This document shows, piece after piece, positions 18,181 to 28,284 of a stretch of 64,000 bases of DNA. Below the pieces are notes generated by a model that was not told where the DNA came from, ran no database searches, and saw only the letters and a program-made list of their open reading frames with translations. Origin of the DNA: Aureimonas flava (GTDB lineage Bacteria; Pseudomonadota; Alphaproteobacteria; Rhizobiales; Rhizobiaceae); assembly GCF_003583935.1 (NCBI RefSeq), contig NZ_QYRN01000005.1:310001-374000 (forward strand), read 5' to 3'. Every line of letters starts with the position of its first letter. The first letter of the stretch is position 1. The translations under genes were made by a program, and so were the position numbers.

Positions 18181-19194
18181 CTATTCGGCGGCCTGCACGC
18201 TCGCGCCACCGATCGCGCGCATCGCGTCGGCGGCCAGCGCGAAGGAGTGCAGCCGGGCGCCGTGGTCGTGGATCTGGCCGGTCAGGATCACCTCGTCCGG
18301 CCGATAGCGGGCGACGAGCCGCTCCAGCCCCTCGCGAACCCGCGGCGGTCCGCCCACCACCGAGACGCGCAGCGCCTCGTCTACCATGGCGCGCGCGCCG
18401 GCGTCCAGAACCGCGTCGATATCGTCGACCGGCACGGGCAGCGGGCCAGGCCGACCCGAGCGCAGGCGCGCGAAGGCCTGCTGCATCGACGTCTGGAGGC
18501 GGCGGCCTTCGGCGTCCGTATCGGCGGCGAAGACGTTGATCGCCAGCATGAAGTGCGGCGCCGCCCACTCGGCCGAGGGTCGGAACGTCTGCCGGTAGAT
18601 CTCCGCCGCGTCGTCCAGCGCCTGCGGGGCGAAGTGCGAGGCGAAGGCGTAGGGCAGGCCGAGATGGGCGGCGAGCTGCGCCCCGTAGAGGCTGGAGCCG
18701 AGGATCCAGACGGGCACGTTCGTTCCCGCGCCCGGCACGGCGCGAAGCCGCTGGCCGGGCTCGGCGTCGGCGAAATAGCCCATCAGCTCCACCACGTCCT
18801 GCGGGAAGCTGTCGGAGCTCTCGAGATTCCGGCGCAGCGCGCGGGCGGTCATCATGTCGGTGCCGGGCGCCCGGCCGAGCCCGAGGTCGATGCGGCCGGG
18901 ATAAAGCGTCGCCAGCGTGCCGAACTGTTCGGCGATCACGAGCGGCGCGTGGTTGGGCAGCATGACGCCGCCGGCGCCGACGCGGATGGTTCGCGTGCCG
19001 GCGGCGACGTGGCCGATGGCCACCGCCGTCGCGGCGCTGGCGATGCCGGTCATGTTGTGATGCTCGGCCAGCCAGAAGCGCCGATAGCCGAGCCGCTCTG
19101 CCGCGCGGGCCAGATCCAGCGAGTTGGCCAGCGCGTCGGCCGCCGTGCCGCCTTCGGGAATGGGCGAGAGGTCGAGGACGGAATAGGGGATCAT
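18181..19194 (-). CDS. LLM-class flavin-dependent oxidoreductase (luciferase-like monooxygenase)
   Basis: 337 aa, bacterial luciferase-like fold. It starts [15 protein letters not shown], a pattern typical of the MsnO8/YhbW-type LLM group, with [19 protein letters not shown] and [13 protein letters not shown] (FMN/phosphate-binding region). Substrate unknown. The gap to the divergent lactate permease (19195-19375) could hold promoters for both. Confidence 0.9.
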   Translation of the reverse strand: MIPYSVLDLSPIPEGGTAADALANSLDLARAAERLGYRRFWLAEHHNMTGIASAATAVAIGHVAAGTRTIRVGAGGVMLPNHAPLVIAEQFGTLATLYPGRIDLGLGRAPGTDMMTARALRRNLESSDSFPQDVVELMGYFADAEPGQRLRAVPGAGTNVPVWILGSSLYGAQLAAHLGLPYAFASHFAPQALDDAAEIYRQTFRPSAEWAAPHFMLAINVFAADTDAEGRRLQTSMQQAFARLRSGRPGPLPVPVDDIDAVLDAGARAMVDEALRVSVVGGPPRVREGLERLVARYRPDEVILTGQIHDHGARLHSFALAADAMRAIGGASVQAAE

Positions 19195-19375
19195 CGTCGG
19201 GCCTTCCTGCGAACGTCCCACCCAATTGGTTGCCCGAACACACGATTGTAAGGCCCCGCAAGCATCGAACCGCCTGCGCAACGTTGCGGCGGGGCGGCGC
19301 ATGCGGTTGACTGCCCGATGCGGCGAGGGCGGGAGGCCCGAAGCCGATTCGACACGTGCAAGATGGGAGGGTCTC

Positions 19376-21154
19376 TTGCCGCAGTCCGTTCTTTTCGTGC
19401 TGGCGCTACTGCCGATCGCGGTGGTGCTGGTGCTTCTCGTCGTGATGCGCCGCTCGGCGAAGTTCGCCATGCTGGTCGCCTATGCCACCGCGGTGGTGCT
19501 GGCGCTGGCCGTCTGGGGGCAGACGTTCGGCACGGTCGCCGGAGCGACGGTCAACGGTCTGGTGACCGCGCTGACGCTTCTCTTCATCATCTTCGGCGCG
19601 ATCCTGCTGCTGCAGACGGTCCAGGAAAGCGGCGCCATCCGGGCGATCCGCCGGGGCTTCACCGAACTGTCGCCGGACCGGCGCATCCAGGCGCTCATCG
19701 TCGCCTGGCTGTTCGGCTCGATGATCGAGGGTGCCTCGGGCTTCGGAACGCCGGCGGCGGTCGCCGCCCCGCTGCTGGTCGCGATCGGCTTCCCGGCCAT
19801 GGCCGCCGTCCTGGTGACGCTCATCATCCAGTCGACGCCGGTCTCCTTCGGAGCCGTGGGCACGCCGATGCTGGTCGGGGTCGGGACGGGCCTGTCCAAC
19901 AGCGACATGGTGACCCAGAGCATCGCGCCCACGACGCTCTCCGAATACGTCGTGCAGCTGGCGGTCAACGTCGCCATGGTGCATGCGCTGGTCGGCTTCG
20001 TGGTGCCGCTCATCATGGTGGGCATGCTGACGCGCTTCTTCGGTGCGAACCGCTCGTTCCGCGAGGGGTTCGCGGTCTGGCCGTTCGCCCTGTTCTGCGG
20101 CTTCGCCTTCACGGTTCCCTATTTCCTGGTGGCGCTGCTGCTGGGCCCGGAGTTCCCGTCGCTGCTGGGCGGCCTGATCGGCCTCGCCATCGTGGTGCCC
20201 GCCGCGCGCCGGGGCTTCCTGATGCCCGCGACGCGCTTCGACTTCCCGGCCCGCGCCGGCTGGAACGAGAACTGGTTCGGGCGGATGCGGACCGCAGGCG
20301 ACGGGGCCGAGGACGCGGCGGAAGGCCAGGGCATCTCGCTCCTGCGCGCCTGGTCTCCCTATCTCGTCGTCGCCCTGCTCCTGGTGGCGACGCGCACCGT
20401 TGCGCCCCTGAAGGCGGCGCTGACCTCGCCCGACGCGACGCTCGCCTTCCGCGACCTGTTCGGATCGGGCATCAACGCCAGCGCCCAGCTCCTGTATTCG
20501 CCGGGCACGATCCTGATCCTCGCATCGCTCCTGTCGTTCCTGATCTTCCGCATGTCGGGACGGGCCTACGGTCGGGCCTGGCGCAACTCGGCGGCGACCA
20601 TGGTCTCGGCCGCCCCGGCGCTCCTGATCGCGGTGCCGATGGTGCAGGTCTTCATCAACACGGGGCGCGGGCCGCTGGAATCGATGCCCCTGGTGCTGGC
20701 CGAGACGGTGGCCGGCGTGACGGGGTCGCTCTGGCCCCTGTTCTCGCCGCTGATCGGGGCGCTGGGCGCCTTCGTCGCCGGCTCCAACACCGTGTCCAAC
20801 ATGATGTTCTCGCTGTTCCAGTTCTCGGCGGCCGAGCAGATCGGACTGACCGGCCTGTCAACGATCCTGGTGGTCACGCTCCAGGCGGTCGGCGGCGCGG
20901 CCGGCAACATGATCTGCGTGCACAACGTGGTGGCGGCCTCGGCCGTGGTCGGCCTCACCGACCGCGAGGGGGACGTGATCCGCATGACGCTGATCCCGAT
21001 GGCCTACTACACGCTGCAGGCCGGCCTGATCGGCATGGCGCTGATCGCCGGCGGCATCTGGTGGGTGCTGGCGGCTCTCTGGCTCGCCGTGGTGCTCACG
21101 GGGATGACGTTCAACAGGGGCCGGGCCTTGCCGGGTTCGGTCGCCACGGCCTGA
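19376..21154 (+). CDS. lctP: L-lactate permease (LctP family)
   Basis: Imports lactate (and possibly glycolate) by proton symport. 592 aa, about 13-14 membrane segments. Family motifs: [35 protein letters not shown], and near the C-terminus [18 protein letters not shown] and [21 protein letters not shown]. No ATG fits; TTG 19376 is preceded by GGGAGG at about 5 nt and begins the first hydrophobic segment ([14 protein letters not shown]), so I chose it. A hydrophilic stretch (about residues 290-320) lies in the middle. Confidence 0.92.
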   Translation: MPQSVLFVLALLPIAVVLVLLVVMRRSAKFAMLVAYATAVVLALAVWGQTFGTVAGATVNGLVTALTLLFIIFGAILLLQTVQESGAIRAIRRGFTELSPDRRIQALIVAWLFGSMIEGASGFGTPAAVAAPLLVAIGFPAMAAVLVTLIIQSTPVSFGAVGTPMLVGVGTGLSNSDMVTQSIAPTTLSEYVVQLAVNVAMVHALVGFVVPLIMVGMLTRFFGANRSFREGFAVWPFALFCGFAFTVPYFLVALLLGPEFPSLLGGLIGLAIVVPAARRGFLMPATRFDFPARAGWNENWFGRMRTAGDGAEDAAEGQGISLLRAWSPYLVVALLLVATRTVAPLKAALTSPDATLAFRDLFGSGINASAQLLYSPGTILILASLLSFLIFRMSGRAYGRAWRNSAATMVSAAPALLIAVPMVQVFINTGRGPLESMPLVLAETVAGVTGSLWPLFSPLIGALGAFVAGSNTVSNMMFSLFQFSAAEQIGLTGLSTILVVTLQAVGGAAGNMICVHNVVAASAVVGLTDREGDVIRMTLIPMAYYTLQAGLIGMALIAGGIWWVLAALWLAVVLTGMTFNRGRALPGSVATA

Positions 21155-21171
21155 GCGGGCCGGCAGACACG

Positions 21172-21210
21172 CGAAGGGGCCGGCGGAGCGATCCGCCGAC
21201 CCCGTTCGTT
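21172..21210. terminator. Probable bidirectional terminator between lctP and argG
   Basis: Imperfect stem (GGGGCCGGCGGA / TCCGCCGACCCC, one mismatch) with a GCGA loop, followed by GTTCGTTT on the plus strand. It lies in the 70-nt convergent gap. The T-run is short. Confidence 0.6.
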
Positions 21211-21224
21211 TAGCGTCCCCGACT

Positions 21225-22445
21225 TCAGAGGCCGTTGCGCTTGGCGAGCGTGCGCAGGCGCAGGGCGTTCAGCTTGATGAAGCCGGCGGCGTCCTTCTGG
21301 TCGTAGGCGCCCTGGTCGTCCTCGAAGGTGACGAGCTTGTCGGAATAGAGCGACTTCGGCGACGCGCGGCCGGTGACCATGACGTTGCCCTTGTAGAGCT
21401 TCAGCGTCACCTCGCCCTCGACGTGTTCCTGGCTGCGGTCGATCAGGGCCTGCAGCATCTCGCGCTCCGGCGAGAACCAGAAGCCGTAGTAGATGAGCTC
21501 CGCGTAGCGCGGCATCAGCTCGTCCTTGAGATGCGCGGCGCCCCGGTCCAGTGTGATGCTCTCGATCGCGCGGTGGGCGGCGAGCAGGATCGTGCCGCCC
21601 GGCGTCTCGTAGACGCCGCGCGACTTCATGCCGACGAAGCGGTTCTCCACGAGGTCGAGCCGGCCGATGCCGTTGTCGCGGCCGTAGTCGTTGAGCTTGG
21701 CGAGCAGCGTCGCGGGCGACAGGCGCGTTCCGTCGATCGACACCGCGTCGCCGCGCTCGAAGCCGATGGTGATCGTGGTCGCCTTGTCGGGCGCGGCCTC
21801 GGGCGAGATCGTGCGCATGTGGACGTATTCCGGCGCCTCGACGCTCGGATCCTCCAGCACCTTCCCTTCGGAGGACGAGTGAAGGAGGTTGGCGTCGACC
21901 GAGAAGGGGGCTTCGCCCTTCTTGTCCTTGGCGACCGGGATCTGGTTCTTCTCGGCGAAGTCGAGAAGGTCCGTCCGGCTCTTGAACGACCAGTCGCGCC
22001 AGGGAGCGATGATCTTGATGTCCGGATTCAGCGCGTAGGCCGAGAGCTCGAAGCGAACCTGGTCGTTGCCCTTGCCGGTCGCGCCGTGGGCGATGGCGTC
22101 GGCGCCGGTGCGCTTGGCGATGTCGATCAGGTGCTTGGAGATCAGCGGCCGGGCGATCGAGGTGCCCAGGAGATAGACGCCCTCGTAGACCGCGTTGGCG
22201 CGGAACATCGGGAACACGAAGTCGCGCACGAACTCCTCGCGCACGTCCTCGATGAAGATCTCCTTGATCCCGAGCATCTCGGCCTTGCGGCGCGCGGGCT
22301 CCAGCTCCTCGCCCTGGCCGAGATCGGCGGTGAAGGTGACCACCTCGGCGCCGAGCTCGGTCTGGAGCCACTTCAGGATGATCGATGTGTCGAGGCCGCC
22401 GGAATAGGCGAGAACCACCTTCTTGACGTCGCGCGGAAGAGCCAT
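21225..22445 (-). CDS. argG: Argininosuccinate synthase
   Basis: Joins citrulline and aspartate with ATP to give argininosuccinate (arginine synthesis). 406 aa. The ATP-pyrophosphatase P-loop [15 protein letters not shown] is at about residues 14-28; other family motifs include [23 protein letters not shown] and [24 protein letters not shown] 22445 ([17 protein letters not shown]). The 289-nt divergent gap to the LysE-type gene is GC-rich with several short inverted repeats but no recognisable riboswitch. Confidence 0.97.
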   Translation of the reverse strand: MALPRDVKKVVLAYSGGLDTSIILKWLQTELGAEVVTFTADLGQGEELEPARRKAEMLGIKEIFIEDVREEFVRDFVFPMFRANAVYEGVYLLGTSIARPLISKHLIDIAKRTGADAIAHGATGKGNDQVRFELSAYALNPDIKIIAPWRDWSFKSRTDLLDFAEKNQIPVAKDKKGEAPFSVDANLLHSSSEGKVLEDPSVEAPEYVHMRTISPEAAPDKATTITIGFERGDAVSIDGTRLSPATLLAKLNDYGRDNGIGRLDLVENRFVGMKSRGVYETPGGTILLAAHRAIESITLDRGAAHLKDELMPRYAELIYYGFWFSPEREMLQALIDRSQEHVEGEVTLKLYKGNVMVTGRASPKSLYSDKLVTFEDDQGAYDQKDAAGFIKLNALRLRTLAKRNGL

Positions 22446-22734
22446 GCTTCGGAATGTTCCCGGAAAGAGGACGATCGCGCCCCGAACCGGGAGCGCCGAC
22501 GGCGCCTTTCGGGCAAGGGCGCCCCGAAGGTTCCGTCGGGCGCTCTTAACAAAGCGCCGTGGGCGAAGAAAGAGCGCAGGCGCCCGGCGACAGGTCGCCG
22601 CCGCTTTCCCGCGACCTCGCGATGACGTAAGAGTGATCCTCCGACGACGGGGCGCGGCACGAGCCCGGCGCACCCCCGATCCGGCTCACTGTCCTCGAGG
22701 CCCGCGCACGCGGGCGGCTCGCACCGGAGGCCGC

Positions 22735-23373
22735 ATGACCTTCCTGCCGGATCTGTCGGCCCTTGCGGCCTTCACCCTGGCCGCCGTGGTGCTGACCATC
22801 ACGCCCGGACCGGACATGACGCTGTTCCTCGGGCGCACGCTGGCGCAGGGGCGCCGGGCGGGCCTTGCCGCCTATTGCGGCGCCTGCACGGGATCGCTGA
22901 TCCACACGACGCTGGCCGCCGTCGGCCTCTCGGCCCTGATCGCCGCCTCGCCGGAGGCGTTCCTCGCGCTGAAGGTCGTCGGCGCGGCCTATCTGGTCTG
23001 GCTGGCCGTGCAGGCGATCCGCCACGGCTCGTCGCTTTCGGTGGACAGAGCCAGGACGCCGCCCCAGCCCTTCGCCGCCAACTGGGCGACCGGGATCGGG
23101 ATCAACCTCCTGAACCCGAAGATCATCCTATTCTTCGTGACGTTCCTGCCGCAGTTCGTCGCCGTTGGCGATCCGCATGCGGGGGGCAAGCTGTTCTTCC
23201 TCGGCGTCTACTTCATCGTGGTGGCGACGCCGATCACCTTCGCGATGATCCTCGCCGCCGACCGCATCGCCGCGACGCTCAAGACCAAGCCGGCCGTGAT
23301 GCGCTTCATCGACTGGCTGTTCGCCTCGGTCTTCTCGGCCTTCGCGGTCCACATCCTGCTCGCCCGGGCCTGA
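22735..23373 (+). CDS. LysE/RhtB-family exporter
   Basis: 212 aa inner-membrane exporter of amino acids or similar small molecules. N-terminal LTITPGPDMTLFLGRTLAQGRRAGL matches the RhtB/LysE signature; six hydrophobic segments; GIGINLLNPKIILFFVTFLPQF is the second family motif. ATG 22735 follows GGAGG. Substrate not predictable from sequence. Convergent with the GST gene (10-nt gap). Confidence 0.93.
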   Translation: MTFLPDLSALAAFTLAAVVLTITPGPDMTLFLGRTLAQGRRAGLAAYCGACTGSLIHTTLAAVGLSALIAASPEAFLALKVVGAAYLVWLAVQAIRHGSSLSVDRARTPPQPFAANWATGIGINLLNPKIILFFVTFLPQFVAVGDPHAGGKLFFLGVYFIVVATPITFAMILAADRIAATLKTKPAVMRFIDWLFASVFSAFAVHILLARA

Positions 23374-23383
23374 GAGGCGCCCG

Positions 23384-24043
23384 TCAGGCGTAGGCGTAGG
23401 GGCCGCCGCGCTCCAGCGCCGCGCGATAGGCCGGTCGGGAATGGACGCGTTCCACGAAGGCCGGCAGGTTGCGCCGCGCGCCGAAGCCGACCCGCGCGCC
23501 GGCGGCCTCCAGCGGAAAGCTCATCATCACGTCGGCGATCGTCGGCTCCGGCCCGGCGAACCAGCCGCTGTCGGCCAGCGCCGCGTCCCAGTAGTCGAAG
23601 AGTTCGGCGAGGCGGGGCGCGAGGAGATGGGCGTCCACGCCCCGCATCAGCGCCTTGGCCACCGGCCGGATCAGCACGGGCGCCTGGCTGGGAATGCGGG
23701 CGAACACGAGCTTCATGAAGAGCGGCGGCATGGCCGACCCTTCCGCATGGTGCAGGAAATGCTGCATGCGCCACCAGTCGGGCGAGCCGCGCTCGGGCTG
23801 GAAGCGGCCGTGCCCGTGCGTCTCGGCGAGATAGGCGACGATCGCCCCGGTCTCGGCGAGGACGAGATCGCCCTCGGTCAGCACGGGCGACTTGCCGAGC
23901 GGGTGCACGGCCTTCAGCTCGGGCGGCGCCGCAAGGCTCGGCAGGCGCTCGTAGCGCCGCACCTCGTAGGGCACGCCGAGCTCCTCGAGCAGCCATAGGA
24001 CGCGCTGCGAGCGCGAGTTGTTCAGGTGATGGAGCACGATCAT
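23384..24043 (-). CDS. Glutathione S-transferase family protein
   Basis: 219 aa. N-terminal thioredoxin-like domain (MIVLHHLNNSRSQRVLWLLEELG), cis-Pro motif GKSPVL, and ETGAIVAYL for glutathione binding; all-helical C-terminal domain from about residue 90 with FAGPEPTIADVMMSFPLEA. Substrate unknown. NSRSQR gives a possible Ser or Asn catalytic residue instead of Tyr. Single gene. Confidence 0.92.
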   Translation of the reverse strand: MIVLHHLNNSRSQRVLWLLEELGVPYEVRRYERLPSLAAPPELKAVHPLGKSPVLTEGDLVLAETGAIVAYLAETHGHGRFQPERGSPDWWRMQHFLHHAEGSAMPPLFMKLVFARIPSQAPVLIRPVAKALMRGVDAHLLAPRLAELFDYWDAALADSGWFAGPEPTIADVMMSFPLEAAGARVGFGARRNLPAFVERVHSRPAYRAALERGGPYAYA

Positions 24044-24089
24044 GCCAGGCGAACTGGCACGATCGGCCCGTACAGCAAGGTCCGACGGT

Positions 24090-24311
24090 CTATTTCCCGG
24101 CCGCGCGGCGCAGCGCCTCGGCCATCCGGTCCTGCCAGCCGGGCCCATCCTCCTGAAACCACTCCAGCACCTCGGAATCGACCCGCAGCGTCACCTGCTC
24201 GCGCCGGCCGGGAACGGCGGGCGCCTCGCGCATGCGCTCGGGCGGCTTGACGGTGGCGGCCTTGAAGGCGGCTTCGGCGGCATCGCGCGGGTTGGAGGGT
24301 CGGCGGGCCAT
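24090..24311 (-). CDS. BrnA-like antitoxin (DUF4415), without a BrnT partner
   Basis: 73 aa. The C-terminal half REQVTLRVDSEVLEWFQEDGPGWQDRMAEALRR is the BrnA/DUF4415 ribbon-helix-helix pattern. In classic loci the toxin BrnT lies directly upstream of brnA; here the gene 10 nt upstream on the same strand is an unrelated membrane protein and no BrnT-like frame is seen within 1 kb. It may be a solitary antitoxin or a repurposed DNA-binding protein. Confidence 0.75.
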   Translation of the reverse strand: MARRPSNPRDAAEAAFKAATVKPPERMREAPAVPGRREQVTLRVDSEVLEWFQEDGPGWQDRMAEALRRAAGK

Positions 24312-24321
24312 GGGGGCTCCT

Positions 24322-24762
24322 TCAGGGACGGGGAGGGGGAGGCGTGGCGGCTCTGCGTCGACGCCACGTGCCGGCGCCGTGGCCGGCGACCAGCCAGTAG
24401 ACGAGCGCGAAGGCGAGGCCCGCGACGATCATCGCGGTCTCCAGCGCCGTGCTGCCCGCACCCGGCGGAATGCGCGCCGCCGCGAAGCCGGCGAGGATGC
24501 CCGTGCCGGCATGCACGAGGAGCGAACGCCAGCCGAGCGCCTCGGTCAGCACCATGAAGATGCCCCATGGCACGAGCGCCAGGGTGCCGACCTGCGCCGC
24601 CTGCGCGAAGAAGCCGACCGACAGTTCCAGCCAGACGCCCGGGGGGGACGACGCGCCGGAGGGCAGATCGACGAAGGGCCACAGGAGGGCGAAGCTCGCG
24701 GCGAAGCACGCCAGCACGAAGCCGATCGGGATTAGGAACAGGAAGCGCAGGACCTGGGCCAT
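24322..24762 (-). CDS. Hypothetical four-helix membrane protein
   Basis: 146 aa, not recognised. Four hydrophobic segments, at about residues 6-28, 45-68, 82-97 and 107-125, then a basic, proline-rich tail (TWRRRRAATPPPPRP). It lies between rlmN and the BrnA-like gene on the same strand with gaps of 30 and 10 nt, so these three are probably transcribed together. No motif suggests a function. Confidence 0.75.
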   Translation of the reverse strand: MAQVLRFLFLIPIGFVLACFAASFALLWPFVDLPSGASSPPGVWLELSVGFFAQAAQVGTLALVPWGIFMVLTEALGWRSLLVHAGTGILAGFAAARIPPGAGSTALETAMIVAGLAFALVYWLVAGHGAGTWRRRRAATPPPPRP

Positions 24763-24792
24763 GCGGGGGAGCTGCCGGGACGGCGCGCGACG

Positions 24793-26016
24793 TCAGACCG
24801 CGACCGCCGCCTCCAGCGCCAGCCGGTCGCCGCGCTTCATACGCTCGGACTCGGACTTGAGCTGGCCGCAGGCGGCGAAGATGTCGCGCCCGCGCGGCGT
24901 GCGGATCGGCGAGGCGTAGCCGGCCTGGTTCACGAGATCGGCGAAGCGCTCGATCTGGTCCCAGTCGGAGCACTCGTAGGGGCTGCCCGGCCAGGGGTTG
25001 AACGGGATCAGGTTGATCTTGGCCGGAATGCCCTTGAGGAGGCGCACCAGCTCGCGCGCGTCGGCCAGGCTGTCGTTGACGCCTTTCAGCATCACGTATT
25101 CGAAGGTGATGCGCTTGGCGTTGGACAGGCCCGGATAGGCGCGGCAGGCGTCCATCAGCTGGCGGATCGGGTACTTCTTGTTGATCGGCACGAGCACGTC
25201 GCGCAGTTCGTCGGTCACCGCGTGGAGCGAGATGGCGAGCATCACGCCCATCTCGTCGCCCGTCTTCGGGATCATCGGCACGACGCCGGAGGTCGACAGC
25301 GTGATGCGGCGCCGGGACAGGGCCAGCCCGTCGCCGTCCGACACCACGGCGAGCGCCGCCTTGACGTTGTCGTAGTTATAGAGCGGCTCGCCCATGCCCA
25401 TCATCACGACGTTGGACACGAGGCGCCCCTCGGAGGGCACGATGGCGCCCTGGGGCGTCGCCGCGTCGGGGAAGTCGCCCAGCCGCTCGCGCGCCGTCAG
25501 CACCTGGCCGACGATCTCCGACGGCTCGAGGTTGCGCACGAGGCGCTGCGTGCCGGTGTGGCAGAAGGTGCAGGTGAGCGTGCAGCCGACCTGGGATGAG
25601 ACGCACAGCGTGCCGCGCCCTTCCTCGGGGATGTAGACGGTCTCGATCTCCACCGGGCGGCCGGCGCCGCGCGGGGGAAAGCGGAACAGCCACTTGCGCG
25701 TGCCGTCGACGGAGATCTGCTCCTCGACGATCTCCGGCCGCGCGATCTCGAAATGCTGGTCCAGCGTCGCGCGAAGATCCTTGGAGACGTTGCGCATCTC
25801 CTCGAAGTCCCGCACGCCGCGCACGTAGAGCCAGTGCCAGAGCTGCTGGACGCGCATCTTCGCCTGCTTGGGCGGAATGCCGGCCTCCACCAGCGCCGCG
25901 CCCATCTCCTCGCGCGACAGGCCGAGCAGCGAGCGCCGGGCCGAAGCCGGGGCGGCGACGGGCGCGGCCGGGCGCGCGCCCGGCGCGGAACTCGTGAGGT
26001 CGATCGACACGCTCAT
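24793..26016 (-). CDS. rlmN: Dual-specificity 23S rRNA/tRNA adenine-C2 methyltransferase
   Basis: Radical-SAM enzyme methylating C2 of A2503 in 23S rRNA and A37 of some tRNAs. 407 aa. CxxxCxxC cluster in [16 protein letters not shown], then [16 protein letters not shown], the SAM-binding ISLHAV, and the C-terminal catalytic Cys in IFAACGQLK. The first 25 residues are Ala/Pro-rich and variable. ATG 26016. Confidence 0.97.
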   Translation of the reverse strand: MSVSIDLTSSAPGARPAAPVAAPASARRSLLGLSREEMGAALVEAGIPPKQAKMRVQQLWHWLYVRGVRDFEEMRNVSKDLRATLDQHFEIARPEIVEEQISVDGTRKWLFRFPPRGAGRPVEIETVYIPEEGRGTLCVSSQVGCTLTCTFCHTGTQRLVRNLEPSEIVGQVLTARERLGDFPDAATPQGAIVPSEGRLVSNVVMMGMGEPLYNYDNVKAALAVVSDGDGLALSRRRITLSTSGVVPMIPKTGDEMGVMLAISLHAVTDELRDVLVPINKKYPIRQLMDACRAYPGLSNAKRITFEYVMLKGVNDSLADARELVRLLKGIPAKINLIPFNPWPGSPYECSDWDQIERFADLVNQAGYASPIRTPRGRDIFAACGQLKSESERMKRGDRLALEAAVAV

Positions 26017-26163
26017 GAAGATACCTTGCCCCGCGCGAGGCTCGCGCTCGCGCCCCGCTTCTCGTACTGGACTTCGTCTGGATCGGCTTCAAATGATCCG
26101 AAACGAGCGAATTCGCAAGGGGTTGGGGCTCGAAAGCCTGTCGTGCAGGCGGCGGCGGACATG

Positions 26164-26190
26164 AAAAAGGGCGCCGGATCGTCGGCGCCC
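26164..26190 (-). terminator. Terminator of the ialB-like gene
   Basis: 8-bp stem GGGCGCCG / CGGCGCCC with a short GATCGT loop, preceded on the plus strand by GAAAAA, which gives the U-run on the minus strand. It is 29 nt past the ialB stop. Confidence 0.8.
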
Positions 26191-26218
26191 CGTGGTCGTT
26201 CGGCCGCTTCGGCGCCGC

Positions 26219-26719
26219 CTACTTGCAGCTCGCCAGCGAGTTGATCGCTGCCGTCACGCCGGCGAGCGAATAGGTGTAGTTGGTCTGCGTGCCGCGCTGC
26301 GAGACCGCGTCGACCTTCATCGACCGCCCGGCCTTCAGGGCCGCCACGAGCTGCGGCTCCTCGGCCGCGTTCTCGACCCAGGCGCTCTCGCCGCGGGTGA
26401 ACAGGGCGAACTTCTTGCCGTCGACGTCGACCGTGACCTTGGATCCGTCGCGCAGGGGATAGCCCATCACGACCTGAGGCTCGTAGGCGCTCTTGTTGCC
26501 GGGCTTCTGGGACACGAGGAAGAAGATGTCGCCGTGGTCGACGCTGGACGGCTGCATCGTCTTCGGCGTCGACAGGACGTAGCAGACCTTGGATCCGCTG
26601 GAGTCGTAGGAATAGCTGCCCCAGTCGTTGTACTGGTTCATGCGGGTCGGTGTCTGGGCGGCAGACGCCACGCTGGAGAGCGCCACCATCGCGACCGCCG
26701 CCGTCAGAGCATACTTCAT
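26219..26719 (-). CDS. Invasion-associated locus B (IalB) family periplasmic protein
   Basis: 166 aa. Signal peptide MKYALTAAVAMVALSSVASA, then the IalB domain: NDWGSYSYDSSGSKVCYVLSTPKTMQP, VSQKPGN, VVMGYPLRDGSKVTVDVDGKKFALF. The family takes its name from a Bartonella invasion protein, but members occur widely in free-living Rhizobiales and the role here is unknown. Cys in KVCYVL and the C-terminal ASCK could form a disulfide. Monocistronic with its own terminator. Confidence 0.88.
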   Translation of the reverse strand: MKYALTAAVAMVALSSVASAAQTPTRMNQYNDWGSYSYDSSGSKVCYVLSTPKTMQPSSVDHGDIFFLVSQKPGNKSAYEPQVVMGYPLRDGSKVTVDVDGKKFALFTRGESAWVENAAEEPQLVAALKAGRSMKVDAVSQRGTQTNYTYSLAGVTAAINSLASCK

Positions 26720-26974
26720 GGAGTTCGTGTCCCCGCTTGGTCCGGAATGCCATTCGACGCTCGACCCGTCGGCAGGCCGAGCGCGCTCGTGGCCGCAGGG
26801 TGGGCGATAAGCCTTTCCACAGGGTAAACGAACCGGAAATTCCCGAACACGCATTCGAGACTTCGTCGCTTCGCGGCGTGAGCGCGCGACGCGGTTGCGG
26901 CCCGCCCACGAGCGACCGGGACCGACGAGGACCGAACGAATGGGGCGATAGTGGGACCATCGCCCGACACCGCG

Positions 26975-27436
26975 TCAGGCGGGGCGGGCGGACCCTTCGG
27001 GATCGTCCTTCAGCGTTTCGCGCGCCCGCTCGTAGTGCTCGGGCCGGATGTTCTTCTGCACCGCCGAGAAGGCAGCCAGAAGCACGGCCACGTCGTCGGT
27101 GAAGCCGAGACCGACGATGAAGTCGGGAATCACGTCGAAGGGCAGCACGAAATAGGCGAGGGCGGCCAGGAGAACCCCGCGCGAGGCGGCCGGCGTGGCG
27201 GGGTCCAGCGCGCAATGGTAGGAGGCGACCACGTCCTCCATGAAGGGGATGTGCCGCGCCGCGCGCCTCAGCGTGGCGAAGAACCCCTTGCGCACGCGCT
27301 GTTCCTGCCGGGCCTGCTCCGCGGCGTCGCCCGGCAGCAGGATCTCGCCGACCAGCGCCTCGTCCGGTGCCGTCGGGACGATCTGGACCGTGCCGTCCGG
27401 CGCCTCGCCTGCCGTCGATCCGTTCTGGTCCGTCAT
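26975..27436 (-). CDS. YkvA family protein (DUF1232)
   Basis: 153 aa. The DUF1232 core is YFVLPFDVIPDFIVGLGFTDDVAVLLAAF (about residues 94-122), a short amphipathic/hydrophobic module of unknown function, preceded by VRKGFFATLRRAARHIPFMEDVVASYHCALD. The first 45 residues look disordered. Single gene; the 255-nt gap to ialB holds only a weak hairpin near 26943-26965. Confidence 0.88.
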   Translation of the reverse strand: MTDQNGSTAGEAPDGTVQIVPTAPDEALVGEILLPGDAAEQARQEQRVRKGFFATLRRAARHIPFMEDVVASYHCALDPATPAASRGVLLAALAYFVLPFDVIPDFIVGLGFTDDVAVLLAAFSAVQKNIRPEHYERARETLKDDPEGSARPA

Positions 27437-27518
27437 GGCCGTCTCCTGCGTCAGTTCTCCCCCGCACCGGCGATATGGCGTGCGCCCGGCCGGGTTTCAA
27501 ACCGGCCGGGCGATGGGG

Positions 27519-28100
27519 TCAGCGGGTGGCGTGGGCGAGCGCGCCGGCCTCGCGCAGCGCCGGCACGGCGTCCAGCGGGAACGCCTCCTCCATCACATAG
27601 GGGCCGCCGCCGACCGAATCCTTGGACGAGAACAGGACGAAGCGCGTGGCCTGGAACGCGGGCGCGCGGAAGCCTCCGCGCAGGGCCAGATAGTGGGCGA
27701 CCTCCTCGCTCCGGCCGTTGCGAAGGCGGGCGAGCGTCACGTGCGGCGTGAACTTGCGCGGGTCCGCCGGCACGCCGAGCCGCTTGAGGATGCGGTCGAG
27801 CTCGCCCTGGAGAAGGTCGAGCGGCTGGGAGGGCTCGACATCGGCATAGACCGAATGCGGTTTCTTTCCGCCGAAGGCGCCCAGGCCCCGCAGCGTCACC
27901 GGGAAGGGCGCGCGGCGGACGCGGTCGAGCGCGGCCACGATCTCGTCCGCCATGCGCGCCTCGACGTCGCCGACGAAGCGCAGGGTGAGATGGTAGTTCT
28001 CCGCGTCGATCCAGCGGGCGGAAGGCAGGCCGCCGCGCAGGAAGGAGAGCGCCATGGCGGCGTCGCGCGGGATCTCGAGGGCGGTGAACAGTCTCGGCAT
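27519..28100 (-). CDS. thpR: RNA 2',3'-cyclic phosphodiesterase (2H superfamily, LigT-like)
   Basis: 193 aa. Both HxTL motifs of the 2H family are present: YHLTLRF (about residues 40-46) and PHVTLARL (about 126-133). It starts MPRLFTALEIP, typical of ThpR. Such enzymes open 2',3'-cyclic phosphates on RNA ends; the cellular substrate is not settled. Single gene. Confidence 0.93.
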   Translation of the reverse strand: MPRLFTALEIPRDAAMALSFLRGGLPSARWIDAENYHLTLRFVGDVEARMADEIVAALDRVRRAPFPVTLRGLGAFGGKKPHSVYADVEPSQPLDLLQGELDRILKRLGVPADPRKFTPHVTLARLRNGRSEEVAHYLALRGGFRAPAFQATRFVLFSSKDSVGGGPYVMEEAFPLDAVPALREAGALAHATR

Positions 28101-28284
28101 TGCACGATCCTTCCCGTTCGGGGCCACGCTCGAGACCAGGCGCCTGCCTGTCACGGGAGCGCGACCGAGTGCCTTACACGGGGAAGACTTTCATCACGGG
28201 TTTTGGACTTCAAGGCTCGCCGCCGCCTTCTTCACAGAAGCCGGGCCTGCGTTGCTGCGATGCACCAGGGCCGTGCCGCCGCGG

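Noticed and set aside
22446-22734. Arginine-responsive leader or riboswitch upstream of argG
   Set aside because: Several GC-rich short repeats, but no known riboswitch pattern and no Arg-rich leader peptide.
24090-24762. BrnA plus membrane protein as a new toxin-antitoxin pair
   Set aside because: The 146-aa neighbour has four ordinary membrane helices and no toxin feature; the close spacing alone does not support a pair.
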